Origin: Streptomyces sp. NBC_01454
Lineage (GTDB): Bacteria; Actinomycetota; Actinomycetes; Streptomycetales; Streptomycetaceae
Length of the DNA: 64,000 nucleotides
NCBI RefSeq assembly: GCF_036227565.1
Contig: NZ_CP109460.1
Span: 4,030,001-4,094,000 of the forward strand
Direction: 5' to 3'
The translations under genes were made by a program, and so were the position numbers. The notes under the pieces are model-generated. The model was given only the letters and a program-made list of their open reading frames with translations. It did not search any database and had not been told where the DNA came from. Every line of letters starts with the position of its first letter. Position 1 is the first letter of the stretch. This document shows positions 46,271 to 56,215 of the stretch, in pieces.

Positions 46271-48895
46271 ATGGCCGACGAGAACACCCCTGTGACCCCG
46301 GATGGCGTGACCGCCGAGGGCACGCCCGCCGCCATCGAAGGCGTGGGCATGCGCGTCGAGCCCGTCGGGCTCGAAACGGAGATGCAGCGCTCCTACCTCG
46401 ACTACGCGATGTCCGTCATCGTCTCGCGTGCGCTGCCCGACGTCCGGGACGGCCTCAAGCCCGTCCACCGCCGGGTGCTCTATGCGATGTACGACGGCGG
46501 CTACCGCCCCGAGAAGGGCTTCTACAAGTGCGCCCGCGTCGTCGGCGACGTCATGGGTACGTACCACCCGCACGGTGACTCCTCGATCTACGACGCCCTG
46601 GTCCGCCTGGCGCAGACCTGGTCGATGCGGATGCCGCTGGTGGACTCCAACGGCAACTTCGGCTCTCCGGGCAACGACCCGGCCGCGGCCATGCGGTACA
46701 CCGAGTGCAAGATGGCGCCGCTGTCGATGGAGATGCTCCGGGACATCGACGAGGACACCGTCGACTTCCAGGACAACTACGACGGCCGTAACCAGGAGCC
46801 GACGGTCCTGCCGGCCCGCTTCCCGAACCTGCTGATCAACGGCTCGGCGGGCATCGCGGTCGGTATGGCCACCAACATCCCGCCGCACAACCTCCGTGAG
46901 GTCGCCGCCGGTGCCCAGTGGGCGCTGGAGAACCCGGAAGCCTCCCACGAGGAGCTGCTCGAGGCGCTGATCGAGCGGATCAAGGGCCCCGACTTCCCCA
47001 CCGGCGCCCTGGTGGTCGGCCGCAAGGGCATCGAGGAGGCCTACCGCACCGGCCGCGGCTCGATCACGATGCGCGCGGTGGTCGAGGTCGAGGAGATCCA
47101 GAACCGCCAGTGCCTGGTGGTCACCGAGCTGCCCTACCAGGTCAACCCGGACAACCTCGCGCAGAAGATCGCCGACCTGGTCAAGGACGGCAAGGTCGGC
47201 GGTATCGCGGACGTCCGCGACGAGACCTCCTCGCGCACCGGCCAGCGCCTGGTCATCGTCCTCAAGCGCGACGCGGTCGCCAAGGTCGTCCTCAACAACC
47301 TCTACAAGCACACCGATCTGCAGACCAACTTCGGCGCCAACATGCTCGCCCTGGTCGACGGGGTGCCGCGCACGCTCTCGCTGGACGCGTTCATCCGCAA
47401 CTGGGTCACGCACCAGGTCGAGGTCATCGTCCGCCGGACGCAGTTCCGGCTGCGCAAGGCCGAGGAGCGGGCGCACATCCTGCGCGGTCTGCTCAAGGCG
47501 CTGGACGCCATCGACGAGGTCATCGCGCTGATCCGGCGCAGTGACACGGTCGAGGTGGCGCGCGAGGGCCTGATGGGCCTGCTGACCATCGACGAGATCC
47601 AGGCGAACGCGATCCTGGAGATGCAGCTGCGCCGGCTGGCCGCCCTGGAGCGCCAGAAGATCACCGCCGAGCACGACGAGCTGCAGCGCAAGATCAGCGA
47701 GTACAACGCGATCCTGGCCTCCCCGGAGCGCCAGCGCCAGATCATCAGCGAGGAACTCGCCGCGATCGTCGAGAAGTTCGGCGACGACCGGCGCTCCAAG
47801 CTGGTGCCCTTCGAGGGCGACATGTCCATCGAGGACCTGATCGCCGAGGAGGACATCGTCGTCACGATCACCCGTGGCGGCTATGTGAAGCGCACCAAGA
47901 CCGACGACTACCGCTCGCAGAAGCGCGGCGGCAAGGGCGTGCGGGGCACGAAGCTCAAGGAAGACGACATCGTCGACCACTTCTTCGTCTCCACGACCCA
48001 CCACTGGCTGCTGTTCTTCACGAACAAGGGCCGGGTCTACCGCGCCAAGGCGTACGAGCTCCCCGACGCGGGGCGTGACGCGCGGGGTCAGCATGTGGCC
48101 AATCTCCTCGCCTTCCAGCCGGACGAGCAGATCGCGCAGATCCTGGCGATCCGCGACTACGAGGCAGTGCCGTATCTGGTGCTCGCCACCAAGGCCGGCC
48201 TGGTGAAGAAGACGCCGCTCAAGGACTACGACTCGCCCCGCTCCGGCGGTGTGATCGCGATCAACCTGCGCGAGCAGGAGGACGGCACGGACGACGAGCT
48301 GATCGGCGCCGAGCTGGTGTCGGAGACCGACGATCTGCTGCTGATCAGCAAGAAGGCGCAGTCGATCCGGTTCACCGCGACCGACGACGCGCTGCGCCCG
48401 ATGGGCCGCGCCACCTCCGGTGTGAAGGGCATGAGCTTCCGCGAGGGCGATGAACTGCTCTCGATGAACGTGGTCCGCGCCGGTACGTACGTCTTCACCG
48501 CGACGGACGGCGGCTACGCCAAGCGCACTCCGGTCGACGAGTACCGTGTCCAGGGCCGTGGCGGTCTGGGCATCAAGGCCGCCAAGATCGTGGAGGACCG
48601 GGGTTCGCTGGTCGGCGCGCTGGTCGTCGAGGCGACCGATGAGATCCTCGCGATCACGCTCGGCGGTGGCGTGATCCGTACGCGGGTCAACGGAGTGCGC
48701 GAGACCGGCCGTGACACCATGGGCGTCCAACTGATCAACCTGGGCAAGCGTGATGCCGTCGTGGGCATCGCACGGAACGCCGAGGCCGGCCGTGAGGCCG
48801 AGGAGGTCGACGGGGTCGAGGGACCCGACGAGACCGACGCGGCCGAGGGAACCGAGCCCACCGTGGCCGAGGGCGAGCAGCCCACGGCGGAGTAG
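46271..48895 (+). CDS. gyrA: DNA gyrase subunit A
   Basis: An 874-residue DNA-cleaving subunit of gyrase. The active-site tyrosine is Tyr143 in [11 protein letters not shown]. The quinolone-determining loop [10 protein letters not shown] has the sensitive-type serine and aspartate (Ser104, Asp108). The gyrA box [10 protein letters not shown] opens the C-terminal beta-pinwheel, which runs to about 830, and an acidic Glu/Asp-rich tail ends the protein. Start ATG 46271 after GAAAGGAC. Confidence 0.98.
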   Translation: MADENTPVTPDGVTAEGTPAAIEGVGMRVEPVGLETEMQRSYLDYAMSVIVSRALPDVRDGLKPVHRRVLYAMYDGGYRPEKGFYKCARVVGDVMGTYHPHGDSSIYDALVRLAQTWSMRMPLVDSNGNFGSPGNDPAAAMRYTECKMAPLSMEMLRDIDEDTVDFQDNYDGRNQEPTVLPARFPNLLINGSAGIAVGMATNIPPHNLREVAAGAQWALENPEASHEELLEALIERIKGPDFPTGALVVGRKGIEEAYRTGRGSITMRAVVEVEEIQNRQCLVVTELPYQVNPDNLAQKIADLVKDGKVGGIADVRDETSSRTGQRLVIVLKRDAVAKVVLNNLYKHTDLQTNFGANMLALVDGVPRTLSLDAFIRNWVTHQVEVIVRRTQFRLRKAEERAHILRGLLKALDAIDEVIALIRRSDTVEVAREGLMGLLTIDEIQANAILEMQLRRLAALERQKITAEHDELQRKISEYNAILASPERQRQIISEELAAIVEKFGDDRRSKLVPFEGDMSIEDLIAEEDIVVTITRGGYVKRTKTDDYRSQKRGGKGVRGTKLKEDDIVDHFFVSTTHHWLLFFTNKGRVYRAKAYELPDAGRDARGQHVANLLAFQPDEQIAQILAIRDYEAVPYLVLATKAGLVKKTPLKDYDSPRSGGVIAINLREQEDGTDDELIGAELVSETDDLLLISKKAQSIRFTATDDALRPMGRATSGVKGMSFREGDELLSMNVVRAGTYVFTATDGGYAKRTPVDEYRVQGRGGLGIKAAKIVEDRGSLVGALVVEATDEILAITLGGGVIRTRVNGVRETGRDTMGVQLINLGKRDAVVGIARNAEAGREAEEVDGVEGPDETDAAEGTEPTVAEGEQPTAE

Positions 48896-48910
48896 TACGA
48901 GGAGTAGGTC

Positions 48911-49588
48911 GTGAGTGGAGCCACGGGCGCTGCAGCGGAGGGACCGGGAGCCGGCAAGGGCTCCTCGTCGAAATCCGCCACCGTGACGGATGCCGGCGCC
49001 CGTGGCTCCGCCGTTTCTGACACCGGCCCCCGGGACGAGGGCTCGCACCAGGGGGGACCCGTGACCGATACCCGTCAGCCGCAACCGCAGCCGCAAGGCA
49101 AGCCCGAGGGCGGCTCCTCGCAGCCCTACGAGCCGCCTCAGGCGTATCCCACCGGCGGCGGACAGCAGGGCGGGGCCGCGGTGCGCCTGCCGCGTACGGG
49201 CGCCCGCACGGCCCCGCGGACCCGCAAGGCGCGGCTGCGGGTGGCCCGCGCCGATCCGTGGTCGGTGATGAAGGTCAGCTTCCTGCTCTCCATCGCGCTG
49301 GGCATCTGCACGGTGGTGGCCGTCGCGGTGCTGTGGATGGTCATGAACGCCATGGGCGTCTTCTCCACGGTCGGCGGGACGATCAGCGACGCCACCGGCT
49401 CCGGCGACGGTTCCGGCTTCGATGTGCAGTCGTTGCTGTCGCTGCCGCGGGTGCTGCTGTTCACCTCGATCATCGCGGTGATCGATGTGGTGCTGGCGAC
49501 CGCGCTGGCCACGCTCGGGGCGTTCATCTACAACCTGTCGGCGGGCTTCGTCGGCGGTGTCGAGCTCACCCTCGCCGAGGATGAGTGA
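48911..49588 (+). CDS. DUF3566 membrane protein
   Basis: A 225-residue protein found right after gyrA in actinobacteria. Residues 1-110 are a disordered Gly/Gln/Pro-rich region; the DUF3566 domain (about 112-225) starts RLRVARADPWSVMKVSFLLS and has two membrane helices (about 123-148 and 180-205) with FIYNLSAGFVGGVELTL at the end. GTG start, 15 bp after gyrA, so probably co-transcribed. Function unknown. Confidence 0.9.
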   Translation: MSGATGAAAEGPGAGKGSSSKSATVTDAGARGSAVSDTGPRDEGSHQGGPVTDTRQPQPQPQGKPEGGSSQPYEPPQAYPTGGGQQGGAAVRLPRTGARTAPRTRKARLRVARADPWSVMKVSFLLSIALGICTVVAVAVLWMVMNAMGVFSTVGGTISDATGSGDGSGFDVQSLLSLPRVLLFTSIIAVIDVVLATALATLGAFIYNLSAGFVGGVELTLAEDE

Positions 49589-49629
49589 GCCCGCACGGAC
49601 GGGTGTGCGCAGGGCTCCCTGATCCGATT

Positions 49630-49658
49630 TTGGGAACGCCTCTGAAGTGCGCTAATCT
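49630..49658 (+). promoter_or_regulatory. Promoter of tRNA-Ile
   Basis: TTGGGA at 49630-49635 and TAATCT at 49653-49658 with a 17-bp spacer, ending 17 bp before the tRNA. Confidence 0.65.
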
Positions 49659-49675
49659 TTCGGTGCAGCGAACGC

Positions 49676-49749
49676 GCGGCTATAGCTCAGACGGTTAGAG
49701 CGCTTCCCTGATAAGGAAGAGGCCCCAGGTTCAAGTCCTGGTAGCCGCA
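49676..49749 (+). tRNA. tRNA-Ile (GAT anticodon)
   Basis: Acceptor stem GCGGCTA pairs with TAGCCGC; anticodon arm CTTCC-CTGATAA-GGAAG gives GAT; T-loop GTTCAAGTC is regular. The 3' CCA is not encoded, so the CCA enzyme is needed. Downstream of gyrA as usual in Streptomyces. Confidence 0.97.
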
Positions 49750-49757
49750 CCGCACAG

Positions 49758-49791
49758 TCGGCCCGGCCGGAGATTTCTCCGGCCGGGCCGA
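49758..49791 (+). terminator. Terminator of tRNA-Ile
   Basis: Perfect palindrome with 16-bp arms (TCGGCCCGGCCGGAGA) around TT, 8 bp after the tRNA. Confidence 0.88.
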
Positions 49792-49938
49792 TTCGTTCTG
49801 TGCGGGCGCAAGTTGGCTCGTGGCAGGCGCCGCGCACGAGGTGTTGCCGACTGTGGGCTAGGTAACCGATCGGTATCAACCGGTGTGTATCATCGGCCGA
49901 CATAGGTCCCCTACGTCAACGAAAGACGAGGTCGCGCG

Positions 49939-50073
49939 GTGAAGAAGCTTCTCCTGGTCGCACTGGCCGCCATCGGCGGGCTCCTCGTGTACCGCCAGAT
50001 CCAGGCGGATCGCGCCGAGCAGGATCTGTGGACGGAGGCGACCGACTCCGTGCCCGCAGGTTCGGGTGTCTGA
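49939..50073 (+). CDS. DLW-39 family small protein
   Basis: A 44-residue peptide starting GTG 49939 (KKLLLVALAAIGGLLVYRQI) and ending SVPAGSGV. It contains the DLW motif (AEQDLWTEAT) that names the family of 39-44-residue actinobacterial peptides encoded between tRNA-Ile and the next genes. One N-terminal hydrophobic helix suggests membrane attachment. Function unknown. GACGAGG is the ribosome-binding site. Confidence 0.9.
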   Translation: MKKLLLVALAAIGGLLVYRQIQADRAEQDLWTEATDSVPAGSGV

Positions 50074-50314
50074 GACCCCACACGCACAGCACATTCGTAC
50101 GGACCCCGACTGCCCCTGGGTGGTCGGGGTTTCGTGCATCCCGGGGCGGGCGGGGCGCTCTGCGGGGCGGGGGCCGGCGGCTGCGCCGGGGTGGCTGATG
50201 GCCGTCGCTGGAGCGTGACGGCGGTCCTCTTGAATTTGCTATAGCACACCATTTGCTTGCATAGGCAAACATTCTGTCGGTGACGTGACCAGCAGGGCAC
50301 AAGGGGGGCGGCGC

Positions 50315-52237
50315 ATGGCGCGACGATCACGCAGGGGGGTGCCGGCGTTGCTCGGGTGGCTGCTGGTGGCCCTGGCCGCCGGGCCGCTTCAGGCCGCCGC
50401 GGCCGTGCCGGACAGGGGGCCGGTCGCCGCGGGCACCGGATTGGTGATGGTGCTCGACGCCTCCGGCTCGACGGCGGGGAAGGACGGCTCCGGCGGCACC
50501 CGGATCGGCGCCGCCCGTAAGGCCGTCGGCACGGCCGTCGACGCGATGCCCGACGGCTACCCCACCGGCCTGCGGGTCTACGGCGCCGACAGGACCGAGG
50601 GGTGCGATGACACCCGGCTCGTCCAGCCGGTCGCCGCCCTTGACCGGGCGGGCCTCAAGAAGGCCGTGGCGGGCGTCCGTCCGAAGGGTGACGCCCCCCT
50701 CGGGCTCTCCCTGCGCAAGGCGGCGGCGGACCTTCCCCGGCCCGCGGCCGGCGCGCTCGGCCGGCGCACGATCCTGCTGATATCCGATGGCGCGGACACC
50801 TGCCGGACGCCGCAGCCCTGCAAGGTCGCCGCCCAACTCGCCGCCGACGGTGTCGATCTGCACATCGACACCGTCGGCTTCCGGGTGGCGGGCCGGGCCC
50901 GTGCACAGCTGGAGTGCGTCGCCAAGGCCGGCAACGGGCGGTACTACGACGCCCCGGACGCCAAGACGCTCGCCCGCCGGCTCCAGCGGGCCGGCCAACT
51001 CTCCGCGGCCGGCTACCGCTTCAAGGGGCAGCAGGTCCACGGCACGGCGACCCGCAACGGGGCACCGGTCCTCGTCCCCGGGCAGTATCTGGACTCCCTC
51101 GGGCCCCACGAGGAGCGGTACTACGCCACCGATCTGGATGCCGCCTCGGCGGCAGATTTCTCGGCGACCGCCGTGCCCCCGCCCGGTGCGGCCGTCGGCT
51201 CCCTCGACGCGCTGCGCACCCGGGTCGCCCACGGCGGCGTCGGCGTCTGCGACTCCACCACCGCGCTGTTCGGGCAGCGGGAGGGCGCGACACCGCTGAC
51301 CGTGGGCGTCAGCCGGATCCCCACACAGCGCGGCACCGGCGGCTGTGACAAGGCCGGGCGGTATTGGCTGGTCGTCGAGCGCAGGGCCGCCAAGGGCTCG
51401 GACGCCGCCCGGTGGCCGCTGGAGCTGACGTTTCACGTGGAACATCCGCTGGAGAAGGGCGTCACGCCGGCACGGTCCGCACCGGAGTACGGCGCGGGCG
51501 GCAAGGGCGCCACGCTGCCCGCCACGGCCCCCGAGGACGTCACCGGCGGCACCGGCTTCAATGACGCTCCCACGCTGCACCAGGGCGTCTGGCGGGACAA
51601 GGTCCTGCCGGCGCAGACCCTTTGGTACAAGGTGCCGGTCGGCTGGGGCCAGCAGCTGCGCTATGACGTGGAGTTCGGCAACGAGCCGAGGATTCAGGGT
51701 TCCAGTGCCTCGGCGTCCTACGGCCGCACCCAGGTCTACACACCGTTTCGTACACCGGTCGGCAGCGGCACCGGTGAATTCAGCCCGCAGGTGCGCTACA
51801 ACGGCCGGCCGGCGTCGCTCAGCATGGGGACGGTCCCGGTCGCCTGGACCAACCGCTACGAGTCGCACCCCGACGTCGTTCCCGTGCACGACAAGGGCGA
51901 CTTCTACCTTTCGGTGACGCTGGGCGCCAGGGCCTCCCAGATCGCGGAGAGCCCGCAGGTCGGCGTGGTGCTGCGGGTCGCGGTGCTGGGCAAGGAGAAG
52001 CCCGGCCCGCAGGCCGGGGGTTCGATGGCCGCGGCCTCCCGGAGGGATTCCGGGCCCTCGGCGGACACCGCGCAGGACAGCGGTGGAGGATGGTCCACAG
52101 GACGTGTGGCGGCGGTCGCCGTCGGCGGGGTGGGCGTCCTGCTGCTGGCCGGACTGGCGCCGGCCTACGTACGTCCCCGTCGTCGGCCGGCCGCTGCCGA
52201 CGGGAACGCGGATCCGAGGAGGGGTGGCTCGTGGTGA
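50315..52237 (+). CDS. Surface-anchored von Willebrand factor A domain protein
   Basis: A 640-residue type I membrane protein. Start ATG 50315 follows AAGGGGGGCGGCGC. Signal peptide (about 1-32, ending QAAAA), then a VWA domain (about 45-230) with the metal-binding LVMVLDASGS and ISDGADTC, a second external region (about 235-585) with four or more cysteines and a TGGTGFNDAP motif shared with the next protein, a C-terminal membrane helix (about 596-618) and a short basic cytoplasmic tail. An imperfect parS lies within it. The stop overlaps the next start. Ligand unknown. Confidence 0.87.
   Translation: MARRSRRGVPALLGWLLVALAAGPLQAAAAVPDRGPVAAGTGLVMVLDASGSTAGKDGSGGTRIGAARKAVGTAVDAMPDGYPTGLRVYGADRTEGCDDTRLVQPVAALDRAGLKKAVAGVRPKGDAPLGLSLRKAAADLPRPAAGALGRRTILLISDGADTCRTPQPCKVAAQLAADGVDLHIDTVGFRVAGRARAQLECVAKAGNGRYYDAPDAKTLARRLQRAGQLSAAGYRFKGQQVHGTATRNGAPVLVPGQYLDSLGPHEERYYATDLDAASAADFSATAVPPPGAAVGSLDALRTRVAHGGVGVCDSTTALFGQREGATPLTVGVSRIPTQRGTGGCDKAGRYWLVVERRAAKGSDAARWPLELTFHVEHPLEKGVTPARSAPEYGAGGKGATLPATAPEDVTGGTGFNDAPTLHQGVWRDKVLPAQTLWYKVPVGWGQQLRYDVEFGNEPRIQGSSASASYGRTQVYTPFRTPVGSGTGEFSPQVRYNGRPASLSMGTVPVAWTNRYESHPDVVPVHDKGDFYLSVTLGARASQIAESPQVGVVLRVAVLGKEKPGPQAGGSMAAASRRDSGPSADTAQDSGGGWSTGRVAAVAVGGVGVLLLAGLAPAYVRPRRRPAAADGNADPRRGGSW
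51430..51443. promoter_or_regulatory. Imperfect parS site (13/14) in the VWA gene
   Basis: GTTTCACGTGGAAC differs from parS by one base (A to G). It lies 10 to 20 kb to the right of oriC where exact sites are absent. Confidence 0.4.
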
Positions 52238-53697
52238 CGGCGCGCAGGACGCACAGGGGCATCGCCGTACTGGCGACGCTCGGCGCGGTGGCGGTGCTGC
52301 CGGGGGCGGTGGGTGTGGCTTCGGCCGACACGATCCCCGGCTACCGCACCGCGAACGGTGCCACACGGGTCGGGGGCACGCCCAGCAACTCCGACGCACC
52401 GCGACTGAGTCCCGGACTGCACACCGACAGCATCAAGCGCGGCGAGAAGAAGTACTACTCGGTCATCCTGGACGACCGGACGAACGCGTACTTCTCGGCG
52501 GTGGCGGCTCCCCGGCCCGGCACCAAGGTCCGGGACTACGGCGACAAGCTGACCATCAATGTCCAGGACAGCAGCGGCACTACCTGCGACACGGGAGCCA
52601 GCCCGTTCTTCCACGGCGGTGGCATGGCGTATCCGATCGCCGACTACGCCACCCGCCGCATCGGCCCCGACCGCACGGCCTGCCAGAAGGCCGGCCCGTA
52701 CTACCTGGTGCTCACCCGGCAGGGCTCGGCGGCCTCCGGCCCCGACAGCTGGCCGATCGAACTGGACTACCTCGAAGAGCCTCCGCTCAAGGGCAACACC
52801 CCCGCCCGGCCCGGCCAGGGCACCTGGAGCACCGCGACGCCCGCACCGCGCACGGACCCCACCCAACGCACCGCCCGGGGCGGCACCGGCTTCAACGACG
52901 CGGGCTCGGTGACCTCGGGCGTCTGGACGGACCGGATCCGGCCCGGCGAAACCCGCTTCTACCGCGTCCCGGTGGACTGGGGACAGCGCCTCAACCTCAG
53001 CGCGGAGCTGCCGAACGCGACCGGCACCACCACCGGCAGCACCACCGGCACCACCACCGGCAAAGCCATCGGCAGAACCTCCGGATTCATCGCCAGCGCC
53101 CTGGGGCTGGGCGTCTACAACCCGGCCCGCGGCGCGGTCGGCGGTGCCACCTTCGTCCCGTACCGGGGCGAGCCCGCCGCCGCCAAGCAGTTCACCGCGC
53201 CGGTCGACTACGGCAACCGCTTCAACCCCGTCGACGCGGTCAGCGCGATGCGGTTCGCGGGCTGGTACTACCTCGCGGTCTCCCTGCACCCCGATGCCGC
53301 ACGGTACTTCCCCAAGGGCACGGACCTCACGCTCCGGGTGGACGTCCGGCTCCACGCCAAGGCCGGTCCCGGCTACACCCAGCCGGCCGGCATCTTCTCC
53401 GTCACGCCCGAGGACCGGGAGACGGCGCGCAAGGGGCAGACCGCGCAGGAGGCGCGGGAGACGGAGAAGAGCGGCGTCCTGATGACGGTGGCCTACGCCG
53501 GTATCGGCACCGGGGTGGTGCTGCTGGCGGGGCTCGGGACGTGGACGCTGGTGGCCCGGCGCTCGGCGCCGGTTTTGGCCGTCGCGGCGCACGCCTCCGG
53601 TGAGCCGGCCGCACCGCCCGCCGTGCCCGGGCAGTCGACCCAAACCACCCAACAGGGGCAGCGGGACGCACAGTTCGGGCCGCCACGGGGCTGGTAG
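52234..53697 (+). CDS. Surface-anchored protein related to the second half of the VWA protein
   Basis: A 487-residue type I membrane protein. Start GTG 52234 (or 52231), overlapping the VWA gene stop. Signal peptide (about 1-30, ending GVASA), an external region with GGTGFNDAGSVTSGVWTDR and YRVPVDWGQRL that parallels TGFNDAPTLHQGVWRDK and YKVPVGWGQQL of the neighbour, a Thr/Gly-rich linker (about 265-285), and a C-terminal helix (about 420-441) followed by an Ala/Pro/Gln tail. It lacks a VWA domain. The shared region suggests duplication and a common complex. Confidence 0.82.
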   Translation: MTARRTHRGIAVLATLGAVAVLPGAVGVASADTIPGYRTANGATRVGGTPSNSDAPRLSPGLHTDSIKRGEKKYYSVILDDRTNAYFSAVAAPRPGTKVRDYGDKLTINVQDSSGTTCDTGASPFFHGGGMAYPIADYATRRIGPDRTACQKAGPYYLVLTRQGSAASGPDSWPIELDYLEEPPLKGNTPARPGQGTWSTATPAPRTDPTQRTARGGTGFNDAGSVTSGVWTDRIRPGETRFYRVPVDWGQRLNLSAELPNATGTTTGSTTGTTTGKAIGRTSGFIASALGLGVYNPARGAVGGATFVPYRGEPAAAKQFTAPVDYGNRFNPVDAVSAMRFAGWYYLAVSLHPDAARYFPKGTDLTLRVDVRLHAKAGPGYTQPAGIFSVTPEDRETARKGQTAQEARETEKSGVLMTVAYAGIGTGVVLLAGLGTWTLVARRSAPVLAVAAHASGEPAAPPAVPGQSTQTTQQGQRDAQFGPPRGW

Positions 53698-53731
53698 CAG
53701 GGTCGGCGGCCGCTGCGCCCGTGGCGTGGTG

Positions 53732-55300
53732 TCAGGCCGTCAGCAGCGCCCAGACGCCGACCGCGATGCACAGCAGGGCCACGATCAGCACCGGGATCGC
53801 GACCTTCGCCGGGGGGCCCGGTCTCCGGTACGGGGCGGGCGGTGCCGCGGCCGGCGCGGCCGGCGCGGCGACGGGTGCACCGGCCGGGTGCCGGACGGGC
53901 AGCGGCTGCGGGCCCGCCGTGTAGGGGCGGGTCGCGGAGTGCTCCGGGTGGACGGCGGCCGTCGGCTCGTACGCGGGTGCCGGGGGCGGGGGCGGGGACG
54001 TCGGCAGGGGCATGCCGGACGAGGTGCCCGGCCCGGCGGGGCCCACCGGGGCGGCCGGGGCGCCATGGCCGGTGGACGGCCCCACCTGGCCCGTGGACGG
54101 ACCTGTCTGACCCGTCGGCGTGCCCACCTGGCCTGTCGGTGTCCCCACCTGGCCGGTGGCCGTGCCCATTCGACCCATGGGCGCACTGCCGTACCCCGTC
54201 GGCGGACCGCCATGGCCCGTGGGCGCAGGGCCCGGCGGTGGCAGCGTTCCCGGCCTGGGCGTGGGCGTCCGCGCGGGCGCGGGAGTGGGCGTGGGCGAGG
54301 TGCTCGGCTCCGGTGGGGCCAGCTGGAAGCTGCCGGTGTCCGACATGGAGAGGTGCCCGGTGGAGGCGGTGCCCGCGGTGGCGCCGGCGGTCGCGGGCCC
54401 CGTGGCGCCCCCGGCGGCTCTCAGCGGCCCGGCCGGCCCGAAGCCGGCCGGCAGCGGGCCTATGTGGTCGAAGACCTCGACTATCTCGTCCTCGATCGTC
54501 ATCTCCGGCAGCAGTTCGACCGCCGAGAGGATGGCCTTGCGCGCCCCGGTGGCCGTCTTGAAGCGCGCGTCCGGGTCGGGGTGCACCAGGGACGCCAGCA
54601 CCTGCCACAGCGGCTCCGGCACACCCTCGGGCGCGTCCGGGATGCCGCGCTGCTCGAAGTGGTCGGTCAGGCCCTCGGCGTCCGGCTTGACCCCGGTGAT
54701 CAGATAGAGCGCGACCAGGCCGACCGCGAACAGGTCGGCGGGGAAGTCCGGTTCGGCGCCCAGCATCTGCTCCGGCGCGAAGTAACCGGGCGTGCCCACC
54801 ACATAGTTGGCCTCGGTGAGTCGTGGCTCCCCCTTGCGCATCGCGATGCCGAAGTCCGACAGCCGCAGATGCGGACGGCCGGTACCGGTGGCCTCCAGCA
54901 GGATGTTCGCCGGCTTGATGTCACGGTGCACCACGCCCTCCGCATGCACCGCGGTCAGCCCGGCCAGCAGCTGGTCCAGCAGGACGCACACGAACCGCGG
55001 CGGCAGCGGGCCGTAATCCCCGATCAGATGCGCCAGGGAGCCGCCGTTCACCAGATCCATGGTGAACAGCACCTTGTCGTCATCCGCGGCCCAGCTCGCC
55101 GGGGCCAGCACATGCGGGTGGTCGATCCGCAGTGCCTGCTCGCGGACGAAGCGCAGCAGCGTGTGCGCATCGCTCTGCTGCAGCACCTTGGCCGCGACGT
55201 AGCGGCGGCGCCGGGCGTCCCAGGCGCGCCAGACCGCGCCCACCCCGCCCCGCCCGATCGGGTCGATCAGCTCGTACCGGCCGGCGAAGATCTCACCCAT
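53732..55300 (-). CDS. Tail-anchored Ser/Thr protein kinase
   Basis: A 522-residue kinase. Start ATG 55300 (MGEIFAGRYELIDPIGRGGV). Kinase domain 8-265 with Lys38 in YVAAKVL, catalytic loop VVHRDIKPAN (Asp127) and DFG at 149-151, so it should be active. A Pro/Thr/Gly-rich region (about 300-490) with TGQVGTPTGQ-like repeats follows, and a single helix (about 500-520) ends the protein, leaving no external sensor. The longer open frame upstream overlaps the HTH gene. Opposite in direction to the surface-protein pair. Confidence 0.92.
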   Translation of the reverse strand: MGEIFAGRYELIDPIGRGGVGAVWRAWDARRRRYVAAKVLQQSDAHTLLRFVREQALRIDHPHVLAPASWAADDDKVLFTMDLVNGGSLAHLIGDYGPLPPRFVCVLLDQLLAGLTAVHAEGVVHRDIKPANILLEATGTGRPHLRLSDFGIAMRKGEPRLTEANYVVGTPGYFAPEQMLGAEPDFPADLFAVGLVALYLITGVKPDAEGLTDHFEQRGIPDAPEGVPEPLWQVLASLVHPDPDARFKTATGARKAILSAVELLPEMTIEDEIVEVFDHIGPLPAGFGPAGPLRAAGGATGPATAGATAGTASTGHLSMSDTGSFQLAPPEPSTSPTPTPAPARTPTPRPGTLPPPGPAPTGHGGPPTGYGSAPMGRMGTATGQVGTPTGQVGTPTGQTGPSTGQVGPSTGHGAPAAPVGPAGPGTSSGMPLPTSPPPPPAPAYEPTAAVHPEHSATRPYTAGPQPLPVRHPAGAPVAAPAAPAAAPPAPYRRPGPPAKVAIPVLIVALLCIAVGVWALLTA

Positions 55301-55341
55301 GGCGCCCCGTCCGCTGTCTGAACTCGCAAGGTCCCCTGTGG

Positions 55342-55890
55342 CTAACTCTGGTGCGCCTCGTAGTGGGCGACCGCGTCCGCGGTGCGACCGGCACCGTAAA
55401 CCCGGAGGAACTCTGCCAGTTCGGGGTGAGCGGGGGCGAGGGTGTTCGCCGCATCGATGATGTCCCCGGCGTCGGAGACGGACCGCAGCAGCGACTGGAT
55501 CTCGCGCACCACGCGCCGCACCGTGGTCGCTCCGGTCGAAGATGTCTGCTGTGCGGTGTTGTTGAGCACCGAGCCCCCCGCCGTCTTCTTGATCTCTTCC
55601 ATGCGGTCGGTCGCCTCGGCGGCGCTGACGCTGCCGTCGGCGACCTGGCCGGCCAGATCCTGCAGCGCCTGCACGCGCTGCACCACGGCCGGGTTGCCTA
55701 TCTTTGCGCGCTGCCCGCTCATCAGCTGGGACAGCATCGGGGCGGACAGCCCGAGCACGGAGGCGAGCCGGGCCTGGTTGAGGCCGAGATCGTCGATGAG
55801 ACGGCGGAACAACGCACCCAGCGGCTCCCCGTACCAACTGCGCTGCAGCTCCCGGGCCCGCGCGGTGGCTTCCTGCTGTGCTGCGTCCAT
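55342..55890 (-). CDS. Helix-turn-helix transcriptional regulator
   Basis: A 182-residue protein with an N-terminal Xre-like HTH (about 32-62, LNQARLASVLGLSAPMLSQL) and a C-terminal ~70-residue region ending TADAVAHYEAHQS. It lies 41 bp upstream of the kinase in the same direction, so the two may be co-transcribed, and the kinase might act on it. Start ATG 55890 after GGGAGACGG. Confidence 0.88.
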   Translation of the reverse strand: MDAAQQEATARARELQRSWYGEPLGALFRRLIDDLGLNQARLASVLGLSAPMLSQLMSGQRAKIGNPAVVQRVQALQDLAGQVADGSVSAAEATDRMEEIKKTAGGSVLNNTAQQTSSTGATTVRRVVREIQSLLRSVSDAGDIIDAANTLAPAHPELAEFLRVYGAGRTADAVAHYEAHQS

Positions 55891-56017
55891 ACCGTCTCCC
55901 CTGTCTCCCCGGTGGCTTCGCTGCCGCGAATCTCGCGAAGCATCCTACGGAGAGCGACGGTGCGCGGCGATACCCGGTCGGGAAAGCGGCCGGACACCGG
56001 GTACCCTGGTGCGCGAA

Positions 56018-56093
56018 GGGGCCTTAGCTCAGTTGGTAGAGCGCTGTCTTTGCATGGCAGATGTCAGGGGTTCGACTCCCCTAGGCTCCACCA
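56018..56093 (+). tRNA. tRNA-Ala (TGC anticodon)
   Basis: Acceptor GGGGCCT pairs with AGGCTCC (one G-U); anticodon arm with loop TTTGCAT gives TGC; T-loop TTCGACTC; the CCA is encoded at 56091-56093. It marks the left edge of the accessory gene block. Confidence 0.97.
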
Positions 56094-56097
56094 TAAA

Positions 56098-56140
56098 GAC
56101 CCCTCCGACCTGCGAAAACGCGGTCGGAGGGGTCTTTTTT
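56098..56140 (+). terminator. Terminator of tRNA-Ala
   Basis: Perfect 13-bp arms (GACCCCTCCGACC) with a loop TGCGAAAACGC, followed by a run of six T. Confidence 0.93.
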
Positions 56141-56215
56141 GTGCCGGCTTCGCGGGCCGGTGCCGCGGCGGCGGAGGCCGGTGCGCCGAGGAACGCCCCG
56201 TCCGTCGCGCCGCGC

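Noticed and set aside
54060..54250. Short repeats in the kinase gene as a possible CRISPR or satellite
   Set aside because: They are in-frame repeats of a TGQVGTP-like linker in the protein, not spaced identical repeats.
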